A stretch of 18,263 nt of DNA from Cyanobacteria bacterium UBA2855 (GTDB lineage: Bacteria; Cyanobacteriota; Vampirovibrionia; Gastranaerophilales; Gastranaerophilaceae). The translations under genes and the position numbers were made by a program. This document shows positions 7,293 to 14,972 of the stretch, piece after piece. How positions within the stretch are numbered: the stretch's first letter is position 1; the number at the start of each line of letters is the position of its first letter. The DNA lies in the NCBI GenBank assembly GCA_002350725.1, contig DEFJ01000028.1:1-18263 (forward strand). The letters are read 5' to 3'. Below the pieces are notes generated by a model that was given only the letters and a program-made list of their open reading frames with translations, was not told where the DNA came from and ran no database searches.

Positions 7293-9005
7293 ATGCAAAA
7301 ACAAGCTGAGATAATTAAGTTTACTCCAAAAAAATGTAAACAAATCGCACTTGCAAGATTAGACATTATTCATCAATGGCTTGAGTTTAGAAAGAAATCT
7401 CAAAACAAACTTCATGCTGATTATGATTTTGTTAAATTGCATAATACTTCAAACTCACATCTTTATGAGATTTTAGGTAAAATATCCCGCGGCAGTTTAC
7501 ACCGCTGGTACTCGATGTTAAACGGAACGGAAGATTATACAAAACTTTTACCACAGTATAAATACAGCAGCGTAAATGATTACAGAACTGTCCTAAATGA
7601 TGAAGAAATAAAAATATTTATGGGTTTGCTTTTGCATCCGAATAGATTATCTATTGGAAAAGCAATAGCACTAACAAAATACAAACTAAAAGAACAAGGA
7701 CAGAGTTTTATTCCAGCTGATATTACTTTTAGGAGATATGCAAAATGGTTTAAAGATAATAATTACGATAAATGGATTTTAGCACGTGACGGTGAGAAAG
7801 CATTATCTGATAAAGTCGAACCGTATATAAAACGTGATGCAAGTTTACTTGAAGTCGGGGATATTCTTGTCGCAGATGGACATAAATTAGCCTTTCAAGT
7901 AATAAATCCGTTTACAGGAAAACCCACTAGAGCTACCCTTGTTGGATTTTTAGATTGGAAATCAACGGCATTAGTAGGTTATGAAATTATGCTTGAAGAA
8001 AATACGCAGTGCATTGCAAGTGCACTGCGTAACGCAATAATCAATCTTGACATGATTCCAAAAGTCGTTTATCAGGATAACGGCAGAGCATTTAGAGCAA
8101 AATACTTTACCGATGACAAAGGTTTTACAGAACTTGGTTTTCAAGGATTGTATTCAAAACTCGGAATAGAAACAGTTTTTGCTCGTCCGTATAATGCCAG
8201 AGCCAAAGTGATAGAAAGGTTTTTCAAAGAATTTCAGGAAGGCTTTGAAAAATTATTACCAAGTTATATCGGAAATAATATTCAAAACAAACCTGCTTAT
8301 ATGATGCGCAATGAAAAAATGCACAAATCTTTGCACAACGATTACATTCCAACAATTGAAGAAACAATAAAAATGATTGATATGTGGCTGAATTTTAAGA
8401 ACTCTCAACCTTGTCCAAATGCACCGGATAAAACAATTGCGGAAGTTTTATCGGAAAGAAAAAGACAGAATATTGATATAAATACGCTTGACGATTTGAT
8501 GCTTGCGACGGAAGTAAAAACAATTCAAAGAAACGGAATCAGATTTTTAAATTGTGACTATTTTGATGAAAGGTTATACGGTTTTAAAAGCAAAGTGTTG
8601 ATTAAATACAATCTTTTTGACCTGACAAATATCAAAGTTTACACCCCAAAAGGCGAATATTTATGTACGGCAGAAAGAGTAACCGAAACTCATCCGATGG
8701 CAAAGTTACTTGGTGATGTCAAAGATCTTGAAGATTACAAGCAAAAAATTGTCAAACAACGGCAACTGAAAAAGAAAACGGTTGAATCTGTTAAAAAATA
8801 TCTTCAATTTGAGGATATAAAATTGCTTGAAACCCAAATAGAACCTTCAAAAATTCAACCCCCGTTCAAAACAGATTCAAAAAGGGTTCAAACGCTGTTC
8901 AAAAATAATTCAGAAAAATATGAGTATTTAATAATCCATAATCCACAAGATGAATGGATTGCAGAGTTTAAAAAGACAAAGGAGTACAGACTTTTATATG
9001 AATAA
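7293..9005 (+). CDS. Mu-type DDE transposase (MuA/TniA-like)
   Basis: A 570-residue protein with an N-terminal DNA-binding region, an RNase H-fold (rve) core and a Lys/Gln-rich C-terminal part. The catalytic acidic residues are readable as D195 in LVADGH, D262 in YQDNG and E308 in KVIERFF. The first spacing (67) equals that of Mu transposase; the second (46) is a little shorter. It would cut and join transposon ends in a DNA-bound multimer stimulated by the adjacent ATPase. The start has GGAG at 7281-7284, 8 nt upstream. The C-terminal coding sequence contains the ribosome binding site AAAGGAG and start of the next gene, so the two are coupled. The frame is intact with all three catalytic residues, so the protein itself may be active. 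Confidence 0.92.
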   Translation: MQKQAEIIKFTPKKCKQIALARLDIIHQWLEFRKKSQNKLHADYDFVKLHNTSNSHLYEILGKISRGSLHRWYSMLNGTEDYTKLLPQYKYSSVNDYRTVLNDEEIKIFMGLLLHPNRLSIGKAIALTKYKLKEQGQSFIPADITFRRYAKWFKDNNYDKWILARDGEKALSDKVEPYIKRDASLLEVGDILVADGHKLAFQVINPFTGKPTRATLVGFLDWKSTALVGYEIMLEENTQCIASALRNAIINLDMIPKVVYQDNGRAFRAKYFTDDKGFTELGFQGLYSKLGIETVFARPYNARAKVIERFFKEFQEGFEKLLPSYIGNNIQNKPAYMMRNEKMHKSLHNDYIPTIEETIKMIDMWLNFKNSQPCPNAPDKTIAEVLSERKRQNIDINTLDDLMLATEVKTIQRNGIRFLNCDYFDERLYGFKSKVLIKYNLFDLTNIKVYTPKGEYLCTAERVTETHPMAKLLGDVKDLEDYKQKIVKQRQLKKKTVESVKKYLQFEDIKLLETQIEPSKIQPPFKTDSKRVQTLFKNNSEKYEYLIIHNPQDEWIAEFKKTKEYRLLYE

Positions 9006-9678
9006 GATTTTTGTAAAAACGCAGAATGTGAAAAACTTTATAGGATTAGTTGAAAATCTAATTAATAAGCCGAAAAATATTCCTAAAATGGGACTTGTTT
9101 ATGGAGAACCCGGATTAGGCAAATCACAAACAGCATTGTGGCTTGCTTACAAATATGACGGTATTTATCTAAGAGCGTCAAACTTAATGACAGGCAGATG
9201 GCTACTAGAAGAAATGGTTAAAGAACTTGATGAAATACCGAGATTTTTGACTTCGGATAATTTTAATATCGTGGTTAAAAAGCTGAAACAAAATCCGCAG
9301 GTGATTTTTATTGATGAAATTGATTATCTGATGAATAACTACAAAACTATTGAAACTCTGCGGGATATTCACGATGAAACCGGCTGCCCGATAATTTTTA
9401 TCGGAATGGGTTTGGCACACAAAAAACTTGAAAGGTACAAACACCTTTATGACAGATTTTCAGAAATTCTAAAATTTGAAACTTTTGGAGTAAATGATTT
9501 ATCTCAAATAATCGGACAACTTTCGGAGATTACATTTACTCCTGATGCGATTGAATATATCTACTCAAAATACAACAGATTCAGGCAAATTGTTCAGCTT
9601 ATTAATCAAATGGAAACATTTGCTAAAGACAATAACCTAACAGAAATTACAAAAGAAATTATGGAGCAAATTTTATGA
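8998..9678 (+). CDS. MuB/TniB-like AAA+ ATPase, transposition target-selection protein
   Basis: 226 residues. Walker A GEPGLGKS (36-43), Walker B VIFIDEID (102-109), a sensor-like IIFIGMG segment (132-138) and an Arg-finger-like YDRFSE (151-156), followed by a helical lid. In Mu and Tn5053-type elements such ATPases bind target DNA and activate the transposase. The start at 8998 is preferred over the ATG at 8950 because AAAGGAG (8978-8984) precedes it and nothing resembling a ribosome binding site precedes 8950. It also gives the usual short overlap (8 nt) with the transposase stop. The length is shorter than Mu B, consistent with a compact TniB-like form lacking the extra N-terminal HTH. Confidence 0.9.
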   Translation: MNKIFVKTQNVKNFIGLVENLINKPKNIPKMGLVYGEPGLGKSQTALWLAYKYDGIYLRASNLMTGRWLLEEMVKELDEIPRFLTSDNFNIVVKKLKQNPQVIFIDEIDYLMNNYKTIETLRDIHDETGCPIIFIGMGLAHKKLERYKHLYDRFSEILKFETFGVNDLSQIIGQLSEITFTPDAIEYIYSKYNRFRQIVQLINQMETFAKDNNLTEITKEIMEQIL

Positions 9679-10229
9679 ACATTGAAAAACTCGCGCGACA
9701 TTTAAAAGAATTTACTATTGATGAAATCGAAATGATTGCAGAGTGTGATTGTAAAACAGCACTTGAACAGCTTTTGAACGAGGGTGAATTGGTTTTTGAA
9801 AAAGGAACATACAAAATTCCTGAAGAAAAATCCGATAGTAATTTTAAATTATTTATAATTCCTAAAAACAAAATTACACCTATAAAAATTGAAGATGCCG
9901 TTGCATATTTTATGAAAAATTATGTTAAAGAATATTGTAAATTTGAAACATATAGAAATTATCGCTCCATTTTTAATTTTAATATTTTACCATATTTAAA
10001 TGGATATTTTCTTAATAATATCGGTACTGACGAAGTAAAAACCGTTTACAATGCTTGTTTATCAAGAGGGTTGAAACCTCGCAGAACAAAAAACACAATG
10101 GCACTATTAAACCAACTTATAAAATATTATCAAAATCTTGGAATTATTGAAAAAACTTGCAATTTTCAAGTAAAAAGATTGACGGATAAAAATAAATTTA
10201 GTATTAACAGAATAATTTTTGAGGTATAA
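9675..10229 (+). CDS. Winged-helix protein with recombinase core-binding-like domain
   Basis: 184 residues, start overlapping the ATPase stop as ATGA, with GGAG at 9663-9666. Residues about 1-48 read as a winged helix (helices IDEIEMIAEC and TALEQLLNEG, then the hairpin ELVFEKGTYKI). Residues about 75-170 resemble the SAM-like core-binding domain of tyrosine recombinases (AVAYFMKNYVKEYCKFETYR and a TKNTMALLNQLIKYYQNLGI helix pair). The catalytic R-H-R-Y domain is absent: the gene ends normally and no continuation frame is seen. I infer a DNA-binding accessory factor of transposition, or a regulator. The family assignment is from pattern only. Confidence 0.7.
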   Translation: MNIEKLARHLKEFTIDEIEMIAECDCKTALEQLLNEGELVFEKGTYKIPEEKSDSNFKLFIIPKNKITPIKIEDAVAYFMKNYVKEYCKFETYRNYRSIFNFNILPYLNGYFLNNIGTDEVKTVYNACLSRGLKPRRTKNTMALLNQLIKYYQNLGIIEKTCNFQVKRLTDKNKFSINRIIFEV

Positions 10230-10230
10230 A

Positions 10231-10635
10231 ATGACAAAATTAGATAAATTAAAACAGGCAGAGCATTTGTATGTTTATGAAAACCAACCGCTTGATGTGA
10301 TTGGCGCAAAACTCGACCTTTCGCGCAGAACTTTATTCTATTGGAAGAAAGAATACGAATGGGATAAAAAGAGGTTTGAAAAAGGCAGGGAACAGGAACT
10401 CTTTAATCGTGAACTGCTAAACTTTGCACAAAAAATTATGGATAAAATTTCAAACGATATTGATAATAATCAACAAACTCCACAAGCAGAAATGTATTCG
10501 CTGATGAATATCTTAAAAAATCTGCCGCAGGTCAAACAACAAATAACAGAGCCAAAACAAAAGCAAAAGCCTAAAACTCTTTCACCTGAGCATTTTAAGC
10601 AAATTGAAAAAGAGTTATTTGGGATTGAAAATTGA
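10231..10635 (+). CDS. DUF1804-like small HTH protein (Mu gp27 / small-terminase type)
   Basis: 134 residues. An N-terminal HTH (about 8-40, LYVYENQPLDVIGAKLDLSR then TLFYWKKEYEW) is followed by a charged coiled-coil-like segment, a Gln/Lys/Pro-rich linker and a short C-terminal helix. The pattern of HTH plus conserved Trp-Lys and Trp-Asp recalls DUF1804 proteins, which sit just before the large terminase in Mu-like phages. Here nothing phage-like follows. The start at 10231 has GAGG at 10221-10224; a TTG at 10219 is also in frame but lacks such a site. A simple transcriptional regulator is the alternative. Confidence 0.65.
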   Translation: MTKLDKLKQAEHLYVYENQPLDVIGAKLDLSRRTLFYWKKEYEWDKKRFEKGREQELFNRELLNFAQKIMDKISNDIDNNQQTPQAEMYSLMNILKNLPQVKQQITEPKQKQKPKTLSPEHFKQIEKELFGIEN

Positions 10636-10639
10636 AGTT

Positions 10640-11059
10640 TTATCTATAGCTACCGGTTTTTTGTCCGTATTTGTTATATTTAACTGTCCTGCCAGATGAA
10701 TCTGTTTTATATGAACCTGTTTTTCTTCCATATTTATCGTAGCTTGTTGTTACACCATTAGAATTTGTTTTGTATGTACCAACTTTTGCACCATATTTGT
10801 CATATTGAGTTGTTGTGTTGCCATTCTTTTTATATGTTCCGGTTTTAGCACCATACTTATCGTAACTTGTTGTAGTATTGCCTCTGGTTTTGTATGAACC
10901 TGTTTTAGCACCGTACTTGTCATAACTGGTTGTGGTAGAACCGTTTGTTCTGTAACTGCCTGTTTTAGAACCATATTTATCATAAGAATTTACACTGCCT
11001 GCAAAGGCAATATTTGAACAAAAAACTAATACTAAAATTAACGTTAAAAATTTTTTCAT
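10640..11059 (-). CDS. Secreted protein of six tandem YDKYG-x-KTG-x-Y repeats
   Basis: 139 residues. A clear Sec signal peptide (MKK, a hydrophobic core, and AFA before Gly-21) is followed only by repeats. The unit is (S/Q/K)Y(D/N)KYGxK(T/V)G(S/T)Y(K/R) plus a Thr/Asn/Gly/Ser-rich spacer, in six copies 20-21 residues apart. The protein is basic and Tyr-rich, without Cys in the mature part. The repeats look like short beta-hairpins for the periplasm or cell surface; the function is unknown. AGGAG lies 8 nt before the ATG. It sits 41 bp behind the 59-residue membrane protein gene and may share its transcript. It converges on the Mu-type cassette with only 4 bp between stop codons. Near-identical units allow copy-number change by slippage. 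Confidence 0.8.
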   Translation of the reverse strand: MKKFLTLILVLVFCSNIAFAGSVNSYDKYGSKTGSYRTNGSTTTSYDKYGAKTGSYKTRGNTTTSYDKYGAKTGTYKKNGNTTTQYDKYGAKVGTYKTNSNGVTTSYDKYGRKTGSYKTDSSGRTVKYNKYGQKTGSYR

Positions 11060-11100
11060 TATGTACTCCTATAATATTAACGATATTATTTATTAAAGGT

Positions 11101-11280
11101 TCATTTAAACATGCTTATAAATGTGGCAATCAACAGAATTATAAAAATTATACCAATAATAAAACCATAAATTTCTAAAAACGGTTTCGGAATTAAAAAT
11201 ATCCCTATTAGCAAAGCTATTATTAGAAATTTTCCTATCGTACTTGATAAAAATATAACAAGTGCAAAAATATTTCTCAT
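11101..11280 (-). CDS. Small two-helix membrane protein
   Basis: 59 residues, ATG at 11280 and TGA at 11101. Two hydrophobic stretches (about 4-31 and 37-57) are separated by PKPFLEIYG, giving a helical hairpin in the inner membrane. AGGA lies about 8 nt upstream. The start follows the 55-residue gene's stop after 2 nt, so the two are co-translated. An overlapping frame at 11105-11299 gives an implausible peptide and was dropped. The function is unknown. A holin-like or toxin-like role is conceivable from size and topology only. Confidence 0.75.
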   Translation of the reverse strand: MRNIFALVIFLSSTIGKFLIIALLIGIFLIPKPFLEIYGFIIGIIFIILLIATFISMFK

Positions 11281-11282
11281 AA

Positions 11283-11450
11283 TTATTCCTCATTATCATC
11301 TGTCATATATTCGTATTCTGAGAATTTTTCTTTGAGAATTTCTTTATTTTGAAGATTTTCCAATTCATCTCCAAATTCTTCTAAATTGCCAAGTTCTTGT
11401 CTTAACTTTTTATTATCACCGCTATCAAATAAGAAATCTAATAAACCCAT
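11283..11450 (-). CDS. Small acidic protein
   Basis: 55 residues, beginning MGLLDFLFDSGDNKK, then a Glu/Leu/Lys-rich probable amphipathic helix and an acidic end (TDDNEE). The strong ribosome binding site AAAGGAG lies about 7 nt before the ATG at 11450, and a near-consensus promoter lies just upstream. The MGLLDFLF opening is like that of small proteins with a membrane-touching amphipathic N-terminus. It forms a tight pair with the 59-residue membrane protein; I infer that the two work together. No homologue is recognised. Confidence 0.75.
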   Translation of the reverse strand: MGLLDFLFDSGDNKKLRQELGNLEEFGDELENLQNKEILKEKFSEYEYMTDDNEE

Positions 11451-11471
11451 AATATGCTCCTTTTGTTTGTA

Positions 11472-11499
11472 ATTATATTATAAAATGAATGTACGTCAG
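11472..11499 (-). promoter_or_regulatory. Promoter of the small-protein operon
   Basis: On the minus strand, CTGACG (11499-11494), a 16-bp spacer and a perfect TATAAT (11477-11472). It lies about 22 bp before the start codon at 11450 and just after the stop of the 73-residue gene. This makes the small-protein operon separable from the defence operon. Confidence 0.5.
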
Positions 11500-11505
11500 A
11501 TTCGG

Positions 11506-11727
11506 TTATATTATTTTAATGTAATATCCTAAATAACTATTATTCTCTTGAAGAGAATATTCACATATAATTCTTTGGCAATTTAATTTTTGTTTTAATT
11601 CTTTATTATTCATTGTATCTTGCAAGTCTATCTCTTCATAATATGGTTTTGCAAAATAAAAATGGTTCTCTATTTTTTCTACTATTAAATTTTTTCCATT
11701 TATTTCAATTTCAAAATTTTCTGACAT
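11506..11727 (-). CDS. 73-residue protein of unknown function, last gene of the defence operon
   Basis: Starts MSENFEIEINGKNLIVEKIE, suggesting beta-strands, followed by a Tyr/Glu-rich and Lys/Asn-rich part. Two Cys (in LNCQRIICEY) are 6 apart. AGAGG lies about 6 nt upstream. The gene begins 14 nt after the methylase stop, so it is almost certainly co-transcribed with it. No family is recognised. Its place directly behind a restriction-modification-like pair suggests an accessory, specificity or control role, or an unrelated passenger gene. Confidence 0.72.
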   Translation of the reverse strand: MSENFEIEINGKNLIVEKIENHFYFAKPYYEEIDLQDTMNNKELKQKLNCQRIICEYSLQENNSYLGYYIKII

Positions 11728-11741
11728 AAAATACCTCTTTT

Positions 11742-14700
11742 TTATAATTGATAATTTGCATATTGTTCTTCTGACAGAATAAAGTCTTTGTCTATTGATT
11801 TAACTTCTTCATAAGTCAGGTCATAGAGTTTATAGACCATAAGGTCTATTTGTTTTTCGTATTCTTTGACTGCGTCCTGTTTTTCTTTATTTTCGAGATA
11901 ATCACTAGATTGTGTTATATCAAGAATTTTATCTACTACCGAAACAAATTTATCTTGAGTTTTATTATCAGGAATAAATATCGGCAATGGTCTTAATTTT
12001 TCAAGTTTAACTTGAGGGAATATTCTTCCAGTTTCTTTGACAAACTCATTATACTTAAATCTTAAATATTTAGAATTTAACAATGCACATAAATATTTAT
12101 AATCAATATCGTTTATAAAACTGCTTTTTATTATTCCTGATTGGATACTCCGACCGAACCAAACACCATTATAATCTATTGTTACAATAGGATATTGTGC
12201 CGTTTGTCTCCATATAAGTTTTGGAATAATAGCGAAATATTTCTTATTTATAATAACGCGTTCATTTTCTGCTAATTTTATGAATGCATTGCAATATTTA
12301 TGAGTATTTGGGGCTATATAGTATTCATTTATATCTACACCTTTCCAATATTCTTTGTCAAGTGAATTGCGTTGGCAGCCCTCGTATAAAAGCCGTTTAC
12401 CTAAATCAGACTTTCCCTTTTCAGAAAGTCCTACATTTATACGCTGATAATTTATACCGGCATCTTTCATTTCTAAAATATCACCTAATGGTTTGATTTT
12501 TACATTATTATAAATATCAATTTTTGAGAATGAATAATTGGTAAGTTTATTATTCCAAATATTCTGTGCAATTTTAAAATATTCAAGATTATTTATACTA
12601 GACTTGGGATTTTTATGCATAGTTAAATCACAAAAATTTACTATATTATTTAGAGTTGTATTTTTAGTCAATAAAGAAATTGCCGTTGGAACAACTGCAT
12701 CTTCAAAAATATTATCACCTAAATCAACAATTATTTTTATTGAATTAGCTAATAATAACTTTCTCAAATCTGCATATCGTGGTTGTCGTAAAAAAGTATT
12801 TGGCGTAATAAATGTTAGAGTCCCATAATTTTTAAGTATTCTAAAAGATTTATCAAAAAAGTATTTATAAATATCCTTAAAAGATTTTGATGTATCTGGA
12901 TATAATTTTTCAAATAATTTTATAAAAGCATCTATATTCGCTCCATAAGGGGGATTTGCAATAACAATATCGAATCCACCTTTTTCGTGAAAGACTTCAG
13001 AGAAATAGATTTCAAAATCAAAAGTTCCATCTTTTGTTAATTCTTTTATAATTGCATCAATTTCTTTTTTTAGTCTGCGTTTTTCGCCTTTTCTTGTCTC
13101 ATCAAAAAACTGCGGTTTTAACTCTTCTAACCTTCTATACAAACTATCATTAAACAATGTTCTAGGGACATTTAAGAGGGAATTCCCGCAAACAATTTTA
13201 TAATCAAGGTTTGGAAGTGCTTTGATATTTGTAATATCATCTTCTTCTACAACAAGAGAAAGCCAAAGTCTTAATTTTGCAATTTCTACAGCTCCGGGTT
13301 CTATATCTACACCATAGATAGAATTTTGTATTGCCTGCCTTTTGTATTCATAAACAGAACGTTTCTTAGCTTCTTTTAAAAACCCGGAATCAACAAGAGC
13401 AATTCTTGCTCTGACTATCTCATTCAACATACCAACAGGAAAAGCTCCTGAACCGATTGCAGGGTCACATATTTTGATGTTTTCAAGTGCTCTATCAATG
13501 CTTTGTGCGTTTTGTCTTATACTGTCAGATAATATATGAACATATACAGAATTTGAGTCATCTTTTTGAGTTGCAATATTTTCTCTTTCTGAAAATTTGT
13601 CAGAATGATGTATAAAATCGGATATATCTTGCTTTGTCAGGCAATTAGATTCTGAATCAAGTTCAGAATGGCTGTTTTCATCTGGCACATTCAATTCTGT
13701 ACAAAGATAATTTATTAAACTTTCCTGACACATATAATGAACTATTTCTCTTGGGGTATAAAATGCACCTTTAGATTTTCTGTCTTGAACTTCCAGCAAC
13801 TCTTCAAAAACTTTTCCGAGCATCTCAGGGTCTACCGCAACTTCTTTTTCTAAAGGTTCATCTTCTTTTACTGTAAAATTGTAACGGTCAAATACATCAA
13901 GGATTCCATCACCTATATCGTCCGCTTTTGTTTTATTGCTATTAGAAAAAATAGTGTTATCTAATATAATATCTGTGTCTACCCAACTGTAACCACCTAT
14001 GGTTTCAAATAATCCACCATTCAAAAACGGTATTTTACAATCAAGTAAATTGAAATATTGTTCATCTCGTTCCCCATTTGCAAGTGCATCATAAAACAAA
14101 GGTTCTAAGTAGTCATTAAAGAAATTTTTACCTTCATTTACAGCTCTTTCAAATGTATGCCGTAAAAATTGTTTATCGCCTTCACCCCAATTTTTATCTT
14201 TCGGAACTCCAAGCCATCCTTTTTTTTGAATAAAATATAAAAATACTAACTGACCTAAAAGTTTTTTACAGAAATTTGCTTCAGTAATTGATTTTAGAGT
14301 AAATTCAGTATTAATTCTATCATCATTTGCTCGAATATTTTTTAAATCATCAACAAGTTGTAAGAATAGTTCTTTGTAGTTTGCGAAAAATTCTTTTGAA
14401 ACTTTTTCAACATTAAATGCTTCTTCAATTTCTTCTAAAGATGGGTAATCTTTTATTAAAAGTTCTACGAGTCTTGACTGTGCTGTATGATTAGGTTCTA
14501 ATTCTCCAACCAAAAAAGAATATCGTTTTGCCGGCGTAAATTCATTAACGACTTTTACAACTCCTTTGTCATTTTGTTTCAATGAAATTTCAAGTTTTAC
14601 AAAAGAAAATCGCCAATCTGAATCTTTGTCATTATAAAAAGCAACAAGAGTATTTTCTTTTTGTCTTGTTCTCATATAATCAGCAACAAAATTCCTTAAA

Positions 14701-14972
14701 AAAGTCCTGTTTCTATCTAATGAACAGTTATCCGATAAATGTACAACTAAAGCATCAATAATTTTACCATTATTATCAGTATATTGACCAATTCTTTGAT
14801 ATGATAATATCTTTTGTCTGTAGCATTCTTTAACTTGTGCTTGACCTATTGAAAAATATTTTTCTTCATTTAGACCGTCTAAAAAGTTTATTATAAATTT
14901 TCTAAAATTGTCTTTATCAAATTTTTTATTAAATGTATTTTTTATTAAATCTTGTGCCTGAACCTTTTCCAT
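11742..14972 (-). CDS. Eco57I-type N6-adenine DNA methyltransferase (restriction-modification/defence)
   Basis: 1076 residues. About 1-400 is an N-terminal region with the conserved-looking segment RNFVADYMRT and an FYNDKDSDWRFSFVKLEIS strand set. The methylase core follows: GAFYTPREIVHYM (402-414), SAM-binding motif I DPAIGSGAFPVG (503-514), GVDIEPGAVEIAKLRLWLS (554-572) and catalytic motif IV NPPYG (673-677). The C-terminal third, about 770-1060, looks like a target-recognition domain (IWRQTAQYPIV, YLCALLNSKYLRFKY, LRPLPIFIP). I see no certain nuclease motif, so cleavage probably belongs to the PLD helicase upstream. The core is interrupted between the YTP motif and motif I by an in-frame palindromic repeat (residues about 434-461). 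AGAGGG lies 8 nt before the ATG, inside a hairpin loop. The family resembles DISARM/type IIG methylases; subtype unknown. Confidence 0.92.
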   Translation of the reverse strand: MEKVQAQDLIKNTFNKKFDKDNFRKFIINFLDGLNEEKYFSIGQAQVKECYRQKILSYQRIGQYTDNNGKIIDALVVHLSDNCSLDRNRTFLRNFVADYMRTRQKENTLVAFYNDKDSDWRFSFVKLEISLKQNDKGVVKVVNEFTPAKRYSFLVGELEPNHTAQSRLVELLIKDYPSLEEIEEAFNVEKVSKEFFANYKELFLQLVDDLKNIRANDDRINTEFTLKSITEANFCKKLLGQLVFLYFIQKKGWLGVPKDKNWGEGDKQFLRHTFERAVNEGKNFFNDYLEPLFYDALANGERDEQYFNLLDCKIPFLNGGLFETIGGYSWVDTDIILDNTIFSNSNKTKADDIGDGILDVFDRYNFTVKEDEPLEKEVAVDPEMLGKVFEELLEVQDRKSKGAFYTPREIVHYMCQESLINYLCTELNVPDENSHSELDSESNCLTKQDISDFIHHSDKFSERENIATQKDDSNSVYVHILSDSIRQNAQSIDRALENIKICDPAIGSGAFPVGMLNEIVRARIALVDSGFLKEAKKRSVYEYKRQAIQNSIYGVDIEPGAVEIAKLRLWLSLVVEEDDITNIKALPNLDYKIVCGNSLLNVPRTLFNDSLYRRLEELKPQFFDETRKGEKRRLKKEIDAIIKELTKDGTFDFEIYFSEVFHEKGGFDIVIANPPYGANIDAFIKLFEKLYPDTSKSFKDIYKYFFDKSFRILKNYGTLTFITPNTFLRQPRYADLRKLLLANSIKIIVDLGDNIFEDAVVPTAISLLTKNTTLNNIVNFCDLTMHKNPKSSINNLEYFKIAQNIWNNKLTNYSFSKIDIYNNVKIKPLGDILEMKDAGINYQRINVGLSEKGKSDLGKRLLYEGCQRNSLDKEYWKGVDINEYYIAPNTHKYCNAFIKLAENERVIINKKYFAIIPKLIWRQTAQYPIVTIDYNGVWFGRSIQSGIIKSSFINDIDYKYLCALLNSKYLRFKYNEFVKETGRIFPQVKLEKLRPLPIFIPDNKTQDKFVSVVDKILDITQSSDYLENKEKQDAVKEYEKQIDLMVYKLYDLTYEEVKSIDKDFILSEEQYANYQL
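13587..13670 (-). repeat. Palindromic repeat carried in frame inside the methylase gene
   Basis: 13647-13670 forms an 8-bp stem ATTCTGAA/TTCAGAAT around a 5-nt loop and encodes HSELDSES. 13587-13607 is a second, weaker palindrome (TTCTGA/TCAGAA, same 19-nt span) encoding part of HHSDKFSE. The segment from one to the other is 84 bp, a multiple of three, and lies in a linker between two conserved methylase blocks. It is related to the intergenic copy at 5948-5971. In-frame repeats tolerated in linkers are known from Rickettsia palindromic elements. Confidence 0.5.

Larger units (their letters stand above)
7293..10635 (+). mobile_element. Mu-type transposition cassette, probably a remnant
   Basis: Four tightly packed rightward genes: a DDE transposase, a MuB-like ATPase overlapping it by 8 nt, a winged-helix protein overlapping by 4 nt (ATGA), and a DUF1804-like HTH protein 1 nt further on. 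This matches the early region of Mu-like phages, except that portal, large terminase, head and tail genes do not follow. The next gene is convergent after only 4 bases. Terminal repeats and target duplications were not found, so the limits given are those of the genes, not of the element. Confidence 0.6.

Noticed and set aside
8950..8997. Upstream ATG start for the MuB-like ATPase
   Set aside because: It lies deep in the transposase frame with no ribosome binding site. The ATG at 8998 has AAAGGAG upstream and fits the usual short overlap.
10219..10230. TTG start for the DUF1804-like gene
   Set aside because: It overlaps the GAGG ribosome binding site that serves the ATG at 10231.
10640..11059. 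Regular repeats that could suggest a CRISPR array
   Set aside because: The period of about 60-63 bases keeps the reading frame and encodes protein repeats behind a signal peptide. There are no unique spacers and no cas genes.
11105..11299. 64-codon minus-strand frame with Cys/Tyr-rich product
   Set aside because: It overlaps the 59- and 55-residue genes in another frame. Those have good ribosome binding sites, abut by 2 nt, and have sensible compositions (membrane hairpin, acidic helix).
12284..12828. Plus-strand open frames inside the methylase gene
   Set aside because: They are antisense to a continuous 1076-residue gene with clear motifs and have no initiation signals.
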